From positions 1-64,000 of the forward strand of contig NZ_BOMI01000092.1 of NCBI RefSeq assembly GCF_016862115.1: 64,000 nucleotides of DNA, written 5' to 3'. This stretch comes from Paractinoplanes deccanensis (GTDB taxonomy: Bacteria > Actinomycetota > Actinomycetes > Mycobacteriales > Micromonosporaceae). This document shows positions 6,575 through 15,454 of the stretch, in pieces (position 1 is the first letter of the stretch; each line of letters opens with the position of its first letter). A program made the translations under genes and the position numbers. The notes below the pieces were generated by a model. It saw nothing but the letters and a program-made list of their open reading frames with translations, made no database searches and was not told where the DNA came from.

Positions 6575-8929
6575 TCACTCCGGCGGGTCGTGGTGGACCT
6601 GGTCCGGGGCGACGCCCAGCTGGTGCAGGGCCGCGGTGGTGGCCGCGAGCATCAGCGGCGGGCCGGCGAGGAACACGTCGTGACCCGACCATTCGCCGTA
6701 GGCGGCCACGGCGTCGGTGACGAGGCCTGACGCGTACGGGCCCGGGTCGCCCTCGGCGACGACCGGCACCACGGTCGCGCGGCGGGCGGCCCGCGCGATC
6801 TCGGTGAGCTCGTCGATGTCGTACAGCTCGCTCAAGGTCCGTACGCCCCAGAACAGCACCGCCGACCGCGGGTCGTCCGTCTCGGCCAGCTGCGTGAGCA
6901 GCGCCTTGAACGGCACCACGCCGGTGTCGCCGGCGATCATGAGCAGGTTGCGCTCGGGGTCCGGCGGCAGCGTCATCGCGCCCTCCGCCCGGCTCAGCCG
7001 CACCCGGTCGCCCACCCGGGTCCGGTGCACGAGCGCCGCGCTGACGCCGGTGGCCGTTTTCGCCCGTACGTGCAGCTCGACCACGTCGTCGCGCGCCGGC
7101 GCGCCCGCCAGCGAATAGGGCCGCCAGATCGCGGGTAGTTCCCGCACCTGGATGCGCGCGTATTGCCCGGCTCGGAACGGCATGGGCAAAATCGGTCTCA
7201 GCCGTACGACGGCCAGGTCCGACCGCCGCAACTGGTGCTCGACCACGACCGCGTCCCACACCGGCGGCGCGTAGGCCGCGGAAGCTCCACCATGCACAAT
7301 CCATTCATAGGCGTGCTGCCACGTCGACCGCCAGGCCACGTCGAAGTCCTGCCGCCACTGCCCCGCCGACATGCCCGCCCGCATCGCCTCGGCCAGCGCC
7401 GCGCCCACGAGCTGAAGCTGACCCGCCTTGACCCCGCAGGCCGCCAGCGCCGCACCGAGCCGCCCGCACCCGTCCACCAGCACCGGCGGCCGGTCCAGGT
7501 TGTGCACCAGCCACGTCACGGCCGCCGCGAGCTGCGCCGTCTGCGTGGCGGCACCACCCGGCAGCGTCGCGAGCAGCGACGGATGCGCCTGCAACAGCGC
7601 CGCCCGCAGCCGCGCCGCCACCTCGTGCGGCCCACCCGCGAAGGTCAGGCTCGTGCCGAGCATCCGCTGCGTCTGCCGCAGAAGCGCGTCGTCGGCCGGG
7701 TCCATGCCGTCCCCGGCGTTACCCCGCCGCGCCGAGACCAGCGGCGGCATCACATGCGGCAGGTCCATGCCGGGAAGCCGCCGCAGCCCTGGCCGCCCGG
7801 CCGGAGCGTCATGCTCCCCACTGGCCCACCGAGGCCGGGCCCCTGCCCCCGCAGCACCGCCGAAGGGAGAACGAGTCCCCGCACCACCTCCGAGCGAAGA
7901 ACGAGACTCAGCATTACCCCCGAGCGAAGAACGGGTCCCAGCACCGCCGCCGGAAGGAGCGCCGGTCTCCGTTCCTGTGCCATCGCCCAGGATCGGCCGC
8001 GCCTCGACTTCGGACTGTCCCTCGCCGACAGGGCGCACCGACGACCCCGGCCGGCGAACGGGCAACCCCGCGAACCGATTCCGATTGGGCCGCCCCACGA
8101 CCTCGGTCCCACCCTCGGCGTCGAAACCCCCGGCCTCGGTTCCACCGGACAGCTCGAAACCACTGCCACCCTGCCGTCCGAGCGGTGACGCGTCGCCCGC
8201 CTCATCGGCCGCCGCGGCGTCGCCGAACAGGCCGGCATCACCGCGGCTCCCGCGACCACGCTCGGAGTCTTCTATCAGCCGCCGGTCACGGGGGCGAGCC
8301 GATACGGGCCTGATCGGGCTTTTGTCCCAAAAGCTGCGCCCACCCATCGGTACGTCCGTGCGCGCGCCCGGCTGGTCGTCGAAGTGCGGCGGCTCGCCGG
8401 CGTCCGCCATCGGCGACGGTATGACGTGTCCCCCGCCCCGGGGTGGCCCACCGCCGGGCCGCTCGAAGGGCAGGGGACTCGGCTGATCGGATTCGGTCAC
8501 GGCGGGCTGAGGAGCGGCGGGCTGAGGAGTGGCGGCCTGAGGAGCGGCCCACCGCGGACGAACCTGGCCGGGCCCGCCCTCGATCACCGGGTGCGGCGGC
8601 CCCGCGGGCAGCCCCAGCCGAGACGTGCCGGGCGGGAGGGCGTTGTGCGCCTCGCCGGGCGGAAGCGCGGGATGCTCTCCTTCAACCGCGCCGCTCTCGC
8701 CGCCCGAGACCCGGCCCGGCCCATGAGACTCGGCTCCGCCGTGGCCCGGAGGGCCGGCTCCGTGTCCGGCACGGCCGCCGAGCTCACCCGCCAGCTCGGT
8801 CAGCGCCGCCGCGGTGTCGGCGACGCCGGCGGCGACCGCGTCCGGGGCGGCCTGGCGCAGCCGGATCGCCCGCAGCAGCGCCAGCAAGTGCTGGTCCGCC
8901 CCGGAACCCGAGCCCGACCCGGACGACAC
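6575..8929 (-). CDS. Flavohaemoprotein-like reductase with disordered N-terminus
   Basis: About 784 aa. Residues ~45-400 are low-complexity (Gly, Pro, Arg, Ser repeats) and probably disordered. Residues ~410-545 resemble the globin domain of flavohaemoglobins, ending LQLVGAALAEAM and FDVAWRSTWQHAYEWI. The C-terminus is a ferredoxin-reductase module with the FAD motif RPYSL (~603) and the NAD-site motif GDTGVVPFKALL (~665). By eye, the globin proximal histidine falls on leucine (~493) in RLGAALAACG, so haem binding is uncertain. GTG 8929 is chosen for its GGGGGTG ribosome site; GTG 8989 is an alternative. It is convergent with the cupin gene. It may reduce NO, oxygen or another partner using NAD(P)H. 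Confidence 0.75.
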   Translation of the reverse strand: MSSGSGSGSGADQHLLALLRAIRLRQAAPDAVAAGVADTAAALTELAGELGGRAGHGAGPPGHGGAESHGPGRVSGGESGAVEGEHPALPPGEAHNALPPGTSRLGLPAGPPHPVIEGGPGQVRPRWAAPQAATPQPAAPQPAVTESDQPSPLPFERPGGGPPRGGGHVIPSPMADAGEPPHFDDQPGARTDVPMGGRSFWDKSPIRPVSARPRDRRLIEDSERGRGSRGDAGLFGDAAAADEAGDASPLGRQGGSGFELSGGTEAGGFDAEGGTEVVGRPNRNRFAGLPVRRPGSSVRPVGEGQSEVEARPILGDGTGTETGAPSGGGAGTRSSLGGNAESRSSLGGGAGTRSPFGGAAGAGARPRWASGEHDAPAGRPGLRRLPGMDLPHVMPPLVSARRGNAGDGMDPADDALLRQTQRMLGTSLTFAGGPHEVAARLRAALLQAHPSLLATLPGGAATQTAQLAAAVTWLVHNLDRPPVLVDGCGRLGAALAACGVKAGQLQLVGAALAEAMRAGMSAGQWRQDFDVAWRSTWQHAYEWIVHGGASAAYAPPVWDAVVVEHQLRRSDLAVVRLRPILPMPFRAGQYARIQVRELPAIWRPYSLAGAPARDDVVELHVRAKTATGVSAALVHRTRVGDRVRLSRAEGAMTLPPDPERNLLMIAGDTGVVPFKALLTQLAETDDPRSAVLFWGVRTLSELYDIDELTEIARAARRATVVPVVAEGDPGPYASGLVTDAVAAYGEWSGHDVFLAGPPLMLAATTAALHQLGVAPDQVHHDPPE

Positions 8930-9078
8930 CTCGACACACCCCCGCTGAGCGGATCCCCCGATCAGTTCCACGGTACTGCGGCAAACCACCGCATTTCGGC
9001 ACTACTCCCCAACGCCCGGCAGGCGACAGCGCCGGGCCAGGCGGCCGCGGAGGGGACGGCGACAAACGCGGAGCGCGA

Positions 9079-10224
9079 TCAGGGCATGGTGGCGGCCATC
9101 CGCGTGACCGCGTCGGTGAGGATCTCGGGGCTGGTGGCGAAGTTGAGGCGCACGTAACCCGACCCCACCGCCCCGTAGCGGGTCCCCGCCTCCAGCGCCA
9201 CCCGCCCCTTCGTGAGGAAGTGGTCGCGCGGCTCGGCGTCGCGCCCCAGCACCGAGGCGTCCAGCCAGGCCAGGTACGTCGCCTCCGGCGGGGTCCAGCT
9301 CAGCTGAGGCAGGTGGTCGCGCAGCAGGTCGCCCAGCTGGGAGCGGCGCCCCGCGAGGGTGGAGAGCAGGTCGGCCAGCCACGCGTCCCCCTCGGTGAAG
9401 GCGGCTATCGAGGCCAGGACGCCCAGGTGACCCACGCGATCGTCCGGGTCGGCGGGGAAGCGGGACACCACCTCCGCCATGCGGGAGCCCGCGGTGACCA
9501 CCGCCGCGCATTTCAGGCCGGCCAGGTTGAAGGCCTTGCTCGCCGAGACGACGCTGACCGCCACCTCGGCCGCGCCGGGGACGGTGAGCAGTGGGGTGAA
9601 CACCGCGCCGGGCAAAGTCAGCGGGGCGTGGATCTCGTCGCTGATCACGGGCACCCGGTAGAGGCGGGCCAGGCGCACCAGTTCGGCCAGCTCGCCGGCG
9701 GTGTGCACGCGGCCGACGGGATTGTGCGGATTGCAGAGGACGTACGCGGCCGGGTGGGTGGCGAACGCGGCCTCCAGGGCGGCCAGATCGAGGCGATAGC
9801 CGGAGTCGTCGCGGGTCAGCGGCACCTCGACGATCCGCCCGCGGGTCTCGGGCACCCAGTCGAAGAACGGCGAATAGACCGGCGGGCTGATCACCACGGG
9901 GTCGCCCGGCCGGGTCAGCGCGCGCAGGAGCTCCACCACGCCCACGCCGACGTCGGTGACCGCGGTGACGCGGCCGGGGTCGATCTCCCAGCCCCACTGT
10001 CGGCCCGCGAAACCCGCCAGCGCCTTGCCCAGCTCCGGAGTGGACGCCGGATATCCCATGTCGCCGCGGCGCACCGCCTCGGTGAGCGCGGCCGTGACGG
10101 GCGGGGCGAGGCCGTAGTCCATCTCGGCCACGAACAGCGGCAGCACGTCGTCGGGAAAGGTCCGCCACTTGGCGCTGCGCCGCCGCCGCAGCTCGGCCAG
10201 CGGCGCCACGTCCAGCTCGCTCAT
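9079..10224 (-). CDS. patB: MalY/PatB-type cystathionine beta-lyase
   Basis: 381 aa, fold-type I PLP enzyme of the PatB/MalY branch. N-terminal VAEMDYGLAPPV, the substrate-side CNPHNPVGRVH, the ISDEIHAPL aspartate and the PLP lysine in SASKAFNLAGLK (~226) are all present. These enzymes cleave C-S bonds of cystathionine or cysteine conjugates to pyruvate, ammonia and a thiol. The ATG at 10224 has AGGATGG just upstream. It stands alone, with a 240-base gap to the divergent membrane gene. The exact substrate is not determined by sequence. Confidence 0.88.
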   Translation of the reverse strand: MSELDVAPLAELRRRRSAKWRTFPDDVLPLFVAEMDYGLAPPVTAALTEAVRRGDMGYPASTPELGKALAGFAGRQWGWEIDPGRVTAVTDVGVGVVELLRALTRPGDPVVISPPVYSPFFDWVPETRGRIVEVPLTRDDSGYRLDLAALEAAFATHPAAYVLCNPHNPVGRVHTAGELAELVRLARLYRVPVISDEIHAPLTLPGAVFTPLLTVPGAAEVAVSVVSASKAFNLAGLKCAAVVTAGSRMAEVVSRFPADPDDRVGHLGVLASIAAFTEGDAWLADLLSTLAGRRSQLGDLLRDHLPQLSWTPPEATYLAWLDASVLGRDAEPRDHFLTKGRVALEAGTRYGAVGSGYVRLNFATSPEILTDAVTRMAATMP

Positions 10225-10467
10225 GGGTCCATCCTGGCTCGCGGGTTGCGCAACCGGTAGACCACGGAACGCCTCCCGTCCAACCGCCCCGCCACCGCCC
10301 GCCGTGCCACCGGCGGAGCAGGAGGCGTTCAGTGCGAAGCATGAGGCGGCCTGGACCACGGATTTCTGTGAATCGGCTGCGAGCTTGCCGGGTCTTTGCA
10401 AGGCTGCTGCAAGGATTCCCGGCGGCGCCCCCGGCCGTTCGGCTCGAGCCGACGCGAGGGCACAGCC

Positions 10468-11145
10468 ATGACCATCAGCCATCACCGCACGGCCAGCGGG
10501 CGACCGCTGCGGGTCTCTCCGGCGTGGGTCGGGGCCGCGAGCCCGGCCGCCGGCTCCGCGGGACACGATCATGTCCTTCCGGTACGGGAGGCCGTCTGGG
10601 TCTGGAGCGTGCGCCGCTACGCCCGGCTCGCGTTGTGGGCGCTGCCCGCGGCCGCCCTGCTCTACGGCTGGACCACGCTCGGCATCGACACGCCGCCCGG
10701 TCCGCTCCTCGTCGAGCTGGCCGCGAACTGGCTCGGCGCCGTCGCCATGATCGGGCTCGCCGGGCTGCTCGCCGGCACCCGCAGCCGCCGCTCGGCGCTG
10801 ACCGGGCTGCTGCTGGGCCTGGGCGGCACGATGCTGACCCTGCCGATGGCCGCCCTGCCGGAGGGCACCGTGGCCGCCGGCAGCCCGCTCGCCGCCGAGC
10901 AGCTGCACCTCGTCGCGGTGACGGCCGCCGCCACGGCCGGTGCGGGCTGGGCGGTGCTGGGCTGGGCGGTGTTCCGCTCGCGCCTCGTCAACCCCGCTGA
11001 CGGCGTACTCCTGATGCTCGCCGCCGTTGCCCTGGGAGCGGGTGCCGAAGCTCCACGGCCGCTGCCGACCGTGGGTGCCCTGCTGCTGCTCGCCGCCGGC
11101 ACCGGGCTCGCCTGGACGGGTGGCCGTCTGATCCCGAAGACCTGA
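10468..11145 (+). CDS. Hypothetical six-helix membrane protein
   Basis: 225 aa with six predicted transmembrane helices, starting at ~50 (LALWALPAAALLYGW) and ending near the C-terminus (VGALLLLAAGTGLAW). The N-terminal 45 residues are soluble and contain HDH, with no domain I recognise. The ATG at 10468 has GCGAGGG upstream. It precedes a RibD-like reductase by 33 bases and could be co-transcribed with it. The upstream gap (10225-10467) probably holds promoters for this gene and the divergent lyase; I saw no clear operator. Confidence 0.6.
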   Translation: MTISHHRTASGRPLRVSPAWVGAASPAAGSAGHDHVLPVREAVWVWSVRRYARLALWALPAAALLYGWTTLGIDTPPGPLLVELAANWLGAVAMIGLAGLLAGTRSRRSALTGLLLGLGGTMLTLPMAALPEGTVAAGSPLAAEQLHLVAVTAAATAGAGWAVLGWAVFRSRLVNPADGVLLMLAAVALGAGAEAPRPLPTVGALLLLAAGTGLAWTGGRLIPKT

Positions 11146-11178
11146 GTGGCATGCTCGCTCCAGGAGAAGGGAGCGGGC

Positions 11179-11766
11179 ATGACAAAGGTGGTCGCGGACA
11201 TCTCGGTGTCCTTGGACGGGTTCGTCACCGGCCCCGGCCCGAGTCTCGACAACGGGCTCGGCACCGGCGGGGAGGCGCTGCACCGGTGGGTCTTCGAGGG
11301 CGACGCGATCGACCGTGCCGTGCTCCAGGAGACGACCGACGCGACGGGTGCCGTGGTCATGGGCCGCGCGCTCTTCGACATCGTCGACGGCCCGCACGGC
11401 TGGAGCGACGAGATGGGGTACGGCGCGGGCCTCAACGCCGCTCCCCCCGTGCTGGTGGTGACGTCCAATCCCCCCGATCATGTACGCCTGGGCGAGCGCT
11501 TCAGCTTCGTCGTCGACGGCGTGCGCAGCGCCGTGGCCAAGGCGACCGTGCTGGCCGACGACCGCGACGTGGTCATCATGGGCGGCGGCGCCGTGATCCG
11601 GAGTGCGATCGAAGCCGGCGTCGTCGACGAGCTGCGGCTGCACCTGTCCCCCGTGCTGCTCGGCGCGGGCACCCCGCTGTTCGACGGCGCCTCGCCGCGG
11701 CAGCTGCGCCAGATCCACGTGCGCGCCTCGGGCCACGCCACCCACCTGACGTACCGGGTGGACTGA
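11179..11766 (+). CDS. Dihydrofolate reductase/RibD C-terminal family protein
   Basis: 195 aa. It begins KVVADISVSLDGFVTGP, the first strand and helix of the RibD_C/DHFR-like fold, then VVMGRALFD and DVVIMGGGAVIRSAI, the NADPH-binding glycine-rich turn, and LHLSPVLLGAGTPLF. These short proteins are common in actinobacteria and bind NADPH; substrates are mostly unknown. ATG 11179 follows a strong AGGAGAAGGGAG. The next gene starts five bases after the stop. Confidence 0.8.
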   Translation: MTKVVADISVSLDGFVTGPGPSLDNGLGTGGEALHRWVFEGDAIDRAVLQETTDATGAVVMGRALFDIVDGPHGWSDEMGYGAGLNAAPPVLVVTSNPPDHVRLGERFSFVVDGVRSAVAKATVLADDRDVVIMGGGAVIRSAIEAGVVDELRLHLSPVLLGAGTPLFDGASPRQLRQIHVRASGHATHLTYRVD

Positions 11767-11771
11767 CACCT

Positions 11772-12578
11772 GTGATTCACGAGATCACCGACCCGGACGA
11801 CGAGCGGCTGGGCGACTACCACGCGCTGACCGACCTCGAACTGCGCACGAAGTGGGAGCCGCCGAACGGCCTGTTCATCGCCGAGGGCGAGCTGGTGCTG
11901 CGCCGGGCCCTGCGCGCCGGCTACCGCCCACGGTCGTACCTGATCGACGCGAAGCGCACCGGCCAGATAGCCGACCTGCCCGGCGACGCGCCCGTCTACG
12001 CGGCGGTCCCGGCGGTGCTGGAGAAGGTCACCGGCTTCCACGTGCACCGGGGCGTGCTCGCGTCGTTCCACCGCAGGCCGCTCCCGTCGGCTCTGGAGGT
12101 GGTCGAGACCGCTCGCCGCGTCGCGGTCCTGGAGGACGTCAACAACCACACGAACATCGGCGCGGTCTTCCGGGGCGCCGCGGCCCTCGGCATCGACGCG
12201 GTGCTGCTGTCGCCGACGTGCGCCGACCCGCTCTACCGCCGCAGCGTGCGGGTGAGCATGGGCGAGGTCTTCGCCGTCCCGTACGCGACGCTGGAGCCCT
12301 GGCCGTCCGGCCTGCAAACCCTGCGCGACGCCGGCTTCACCGTGCTGGCCCTGACCCCCGACCCCGGCGCCGTGGCCCTGCAACGACTGTCCCCGGCCCA
12401 ACGCGAGCGGACAGCCCTGCTGCTGGGCGCCGAGGGCCCCGGCTTGTCGAAACACGCGATGGCCGCCAGCGACATCCCCGTCAAGATCCCCATGCGCCGC
12501 AACGTCGACTCCCTCAACGTCGCCGCGGCGGCCGCCGTCGCCTTCTGGGAGCTGGGCCGCGACGACCCGGAGATCTAA
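11772..12578 (+). CDS. TrmH/SpoU-family RNA 2'-O-methyltransferase
   Basis: 268 aa. N-terminal substrate-binding region (FIAEGELVLRRAL) and a SPOUT C-terminal domain with its three motifs: EDVNNHTNIGAVFR, LLLGAEGPGLS, and NVDSLNVAAAAAVAFWEL, which form the trefoil-knot SAM site. The family methylates ribose 2'-OH of tRNA or rRNA; the exact nucleotide is not evident. The GTG start at 11772 lies right after the preceding stop, indicating an operon. Its last four bases overlap the end of a small gene on the opposite strand. Confidence 0.88.
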   Translation: MIHEITDPDDERLGDYHALTDLELRTKWEPPNGLFIAEGELVLRRALRAGYRPRSYLIDAKRTGQIADLPGDAPVYAAVPAVLEKVTGFHVHRGVLASFHRRPLPSALEVVETARRVAVLEDVNNHTNIGAVFRGAAALGIDAVLLSPTCADPLYRRSVRVSMGEVFAVPYATLEPWPSGLQTLRDAGFTVLALTPDPGAVALQRLSPAQRERTALLLGAEGPGLSKHAMAASDIPVKIPMRRNVDSLNVAAAAAVAFWELGRDDPEI

Positions 12579-12712
12579 CGCCGGGCCGCCTTACGCCGCT
12601 TCTCCTCGGCGTCGGCGATGCCGTGGGCGACGGCCGTCCGGATCACCCGATACAGCACGGCCACCCCCAGCAGCCAGAACAATGCCGACCCGATGGTGAT
12701 CTCCCCATCCAC
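12575..12712 (-). CDS. Small single-pass membrane protein
   Basis: 45 aa from GTG 12712. It has an N-terminal hydrophobic segment (IGSALFWLLGVAVLYRVI) followed by a basic, helical tail (EEKRRKAARR). Codon usage fits the genome: nearly every third base is G or C. It is convergent with the methyltransferase, overlapping by four bases. It was found by reading the gap. Short membrane proteins of this shape are common but uncharacterised in actinobacteria. Confidence 0.5.
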   Translation of the reverse strand: MDGEITIGSALFWLLGVAVLYRVIRTAVAHGIADAEEKRRKAARR

Positions 12713-12797
12713 GGCACGAGACTAGATCATCGTGACCGCCGGCAACGCCGACTCCGCGCTTCCCCGCGGAGGGGGAGGGTGTGGCAGGGTCGTCGCC

Positions 12798-13595
12798 GTG
12801 GAGCGATTGATCGACTTGGGTGACGGGGTTCTCTGGGCCGAGGACACCGGCGGTGACCTGCCGCCGGTCGTGCTGCTGCATCCGGGAGTCGGCGACGCGC
12901 GCATCTGGGATCCGGTCTGGGAGCGGCTCCGCGGGCAGCACAGGCTGATCCGCTACGACGTGCGGGGCTTCGGCCGGTCCGCGCCGCCGGCCGGGCGGTT
13001 CTCGCGGCTGGACGATCTCCGCCGGGTGCTCGACCTGCTCGACGTCGGGCCGGCGTTGTTCGCCGGGTGCAGCATGGGCGGCGGCACCGCGCTCGATCTC
13101 GCCCTCGCCGAGCCGGATCGGGTCCGCGGGCTGGCGCTGGCCTGCCCCGGCATCTCCGGCGCCCCGGCCGTGCACGACCCGGACGACGAGCCGGACAGCC
13201 CCGATCCGGACGTCTTCGTCGAGCAGGGCGTCGCCCGGTGGGCGCGGGCCGGGCGCGACCCGCTCGTCGTCGACCTGCTGCGTTCGGCGGTCCGCTTCTG
13301 GCTCAACGGGGGCGGCGCTTTCCTCGCCGGCGACGGCGACGCGTGGTCCCGGCTGGAGGAGGTCGCCACGCCCAGCGTGCTGCTGCTCGGCGAGCTGGAG
13401 CGCCCGTCGTTCGTCCCGGCCTGCGTCGAGGCGGCGCGGCGCATCCCCGGCTGCCGCCTGGTGCGCCTGCCCGGCGCCGATCACTTCGTGCCGCTGCGCG
13501 CGCCCGACGCGATGGTGGAGGCACTGCTCTCCCTGCCCCGACAGGGACAAACCCTCGGAACGGCGGCGCCGCATGGTCATTCGCGGCGGCCGTAG
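12798..13595 (+). CDS. Alpha/beta hydrolase
   Basis: 265 aa. Typical alpha/beta-hydrolase: HPGVGDARIWDP for the oxyanion region, YDVRGFGRS, and a nucleophile elbow GCSMGGG in which serine is the nucleophile. The catalytic His is in GADHFVPL near the C-terminus; the acid is probably the acidic residue after strand 6 (LGELERPS). GTG 12798 is preferred for its fit to the family N-terminus (VERLIDLGDGVLWAED); GTG 12732 would add 22 unconvincing residues. The 3' end overlaps the convergent ABC permease by 19 bases. Esterase or lactonase-type activity is likely, substrate unknown. Confidence 0.82.
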   Translation: MERLIDLGDGVLWAEDTGGDLPPVVLLHPGVGDARIWDPVWERLRGQHRLIRYDVRGFGRSAPPAGRFSRLDDLRRVLDLLDVGPALFAGCSMGGGTALDLALAEPDRVRGLALACPGISGAPAVHDPDDEPDSPDPDVFVEQGVARWARAGRDPLVVDLLRSAVRFWLNGGGAFLAGDGDAWSRLEEVATPSVLLLGELERPSFVPACVEAARRIPGCRLVRLPGADHFVPLRAPDAMVEALLSLPRQGQTLGTAAPHGHSRRP

Positions 13596-14377
13596 GCCGA
13601 CACGGCCAGCGGGCAGAAGACCAGGAAGATCGCCGCGCACCAGATCAGCGTGGTGGTGATCGAGTCGCCGGCCGGCGTTCCGTTGAGCAGAGCGCGGCAG
13701 GCGTCCATGGCCGCGGTCACCGGATTGAGGGTCACCCATGCCTGGAGCCAGCCCGGGAGGCCGGCGGCGGGCGTGGCGAGGCTGGTGCCGAGTTGGAGCG
13801 GCAGGAAGGTGAGGAAGCTGAACGCCAGGACGGCTTCGGCGCTCTTGAGCGCGACGCCGAGGAACACGGTGATCCAGCTGAGGCAGAAGCCGAACAGAAC
13901 GGCGAGGCCGATCGCTGCGAGGGCCGGCGCGAGCCCGCCGTCGCTGCGGAACCCGAGGGCCGTTCCGATCAGGTACAGGATGGCGACGGCGGCCAGGTAG
14001 CGGACGATGTCGGCGAGCACGGAGCCGAGCAGGGGTGCCAGGCGGCTGATGGGCAGGCTGCGGAAGCGATCGGTCACGCCGTTCTTGAGATCGATGTTGA
14101 TGTTGGTGCCGGTCGAGACGAGGCCGGTGAGCCCGGCGCCCATGACGAGGATGCCGGGAAACAGGTATTGCAGATAGTCGCTGGTCGCGCCGGCCAGCGC
14201 ATTGCCGAACAGAGAGAGGAAGAGCACGAGGAACAGGGCCGGCGTGACGACGCCGTTGACGACGGTCCCCGGGTTTCGGGAGGTTTTCGCCAGGCTGCGG
14301 CGGGCGAGGACGAGGCTGTGCCGCAGCCACCGCGGTGACCGGTGCGGCGATGCCAGGACATGGGTCGGCGTTGTCAT
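13577..14377 (-). CDS. ABC-2 type exporter permease (DrrB-like)
   Basis: 266 aa with six membrane helices and the ABC-2 permease features: an amphipathic N-terminal helix, LFPGILVMGAGLTGL, then a cytosolic loop GVTDRFRSLPISR and the C-terminal LNPVTAAMDACRALL. This is the DrrB/NodJ group, which exports hydrophobic compounds together with a DrrA-type ATPase. Its ATG overlaps the stop of the ATPase gene (ATGA). The pair is divergent from a TetR-family gene, the usual arrangement for an inducible drug exporter. Confidence 0.88.
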   Translation of the reverse strand: MTTPTHVLASPHRSPRWLRHSLVLARRSLAKTSRNPGTVVNGVVTPALFLVLFLSLFGNALAGATSDYLQYLFPGILVMGAGLTGLVSTGTNINIDLKNGVTDRFRSLPISRLAPLLGSVLADIVRYLAAVAILYLIGTALGFRSDGGLAPALAAIGLAVLFGFCLSWITVFLGVALKSAEAVLAFSFLTFLPLQLGTSLATPAAGLPGWLQAWVTLNPVTAAMDACRALLNGTPAGDSITTTLIWCAAIFLVFCPLAVSAYGRRE

Positions 14378-15339
14378 GATTGCGGCCTTTGCGGTGCGGG
14401 GACGATCGCGGGCGTGTGTGTCAGCGCGAGGAAGACCTCGTCGAGGCTGGGCAGCCGGAGCGAGAGCTCGCTGACCTCGACGGCCTCCCGGTGCAGCTGA
14501 GCGGTGATCCGGACGAGGTCGTCGTCGCGGGTCACGGGTACGGCGAGTTGATGCCGGGCCGATCGTTCGGGCTCGCGGCCGGTGACGCCGGCGAGGACGG
14601 CGGCGGCCCGGCCGGCGGCGGCCGGATCGCTGACCCGCACGGTCACGGTGTGCCCGCCGACCTGTCGCTTCAGCTCCGGCGGGGTGCCGGCGGCGACGAC
14701 CCGCCCGTGATCGATGACCACGATGGTGTCGGCGAGGGCGTCCGCCTCTTCCAGGTACTGGGTGGTCAGCAACACGGTGACCCCCTCGGCGCCGAGGTCA
14801 CGGATCATCTGCCACAGTTCCTCGCGCTTGCCGGGATCCAGCCCGGCGGAAGGCTCGTCCAGGAAGACGACTCGGGGCCGCCCGACGAGGCTCACGGCGA
14901 GGTCGAGGCGGCGGCGCATGCCTCCGGAGTACGTGGCGACGCGCCGGGTGCCGGCCTCGGTCAGGCCGAATCGGGCGAGCAGCTCGTCGGCCCTGCGGGC
15001 GGCGTCGCGCCGGGGCAGGTCGAGCAGCCGGCCGATCATGATGAGGTTCGCCCTTCCGTCGATCTCCTCGTCGACGCTGGCGTGCTGCCCGGACAGCGCG
15101 ATGTGGCGGCGAACCTGTGCCGGTTGGCGCGTCACGTCGTGACCGGCGACGCGAGCCGTTCCGGCGTCCGGCCTCAGCAGGGTGGCGAGGATGCGGATGA
15201 GGGTGGTCTTGCCGGCGCCGTTCGGGCCGAGCAGGCCGAGGACCTGGCCGCGGGGCAGGGCGAGGTCGACGCCGTCGAGGGCGGTCGTGCGGCCGAAGCG
15301 TTTGGCGAGCTCGTGCGTTTCCAGACCATAGTCGGCCAC
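14374..15339 (-). CDS. DrrA-like ABC exporter ATP-binding protein
   Basis: 321 aa. Walker A GPNGAGKTT, Q-loop region LSGQHASVDEEIDG, signature YSGGMRRRLDLA, Walker B VVFLDEPSAGLD and H-loop region TTQYLEEAD are all intact. The ~90-residue C-terminal extension ending LPSLDEVFLALT is characteristic of DrrA-type (daunorubicin resistance) ATPases. GTG 15339 is chosen because GAGGGAAGAGG precedes it. It is the first gene of a two-gene operon with the permease and is probably repressed by the divergent TetR protein. Confidence 0.88.
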   Translation of the reverse strand: MADYGLETHELAKRFGRTTALDGVDLALPRGQVLGLLGPNGAGKTTLIRILATLLRPDAGTARVAGHDVTRQPAQVRRHIALSGQHASVDEEIDGRANLIMIGRLLDLPRRDAARRADELLARFGLTEAGTRRVATYSGGMRRRLDLAVSLVGRPRVVFLDEPSAGLDPGKREELWQMIRDLGAEGVTVLLTTQYLEEADALADTIVVIDHGRVVAAGTPPELKRQVGGHTVTVRVSDPAAAGRAAAVLAGVTGREPERSARHQLAVPVTRDDDLVRITAQLHREAVEVSELSLRLPSLDEVFLALTHTPAIVPAPQRPQS

Positions 15340-15400
15340 CGGACCTCTTCCCTCTCGGATGCTCACGACTTTCCCATGCCCGTGACTTTCGGATGTTCTC

Positions 15401-15414
15401 ATCATCCGGATGAT
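15401..15414. promoter_or_regulatory. Perfect 14-bp palindrome, likely TetR operator
   Basis: ATCATCCGGATGAT is an exact inverted repeat in the 115-base gap between the divergent ABC transporter and TetR-family genes. Its position fits an operator through which the TetR protein represses both itself and the exporter. The binding is inferred. Confidence 0.6.
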
Positions 15415-15454
15415 TACCGTATGCTGATCGCGTGCATCCCGTAAAGAGGGCCCC

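Noticed and set aside
10225..11769. Upstream extension of the PatB frame
   Set aside because: It passes antisense through two clear genes and has shadow composition.
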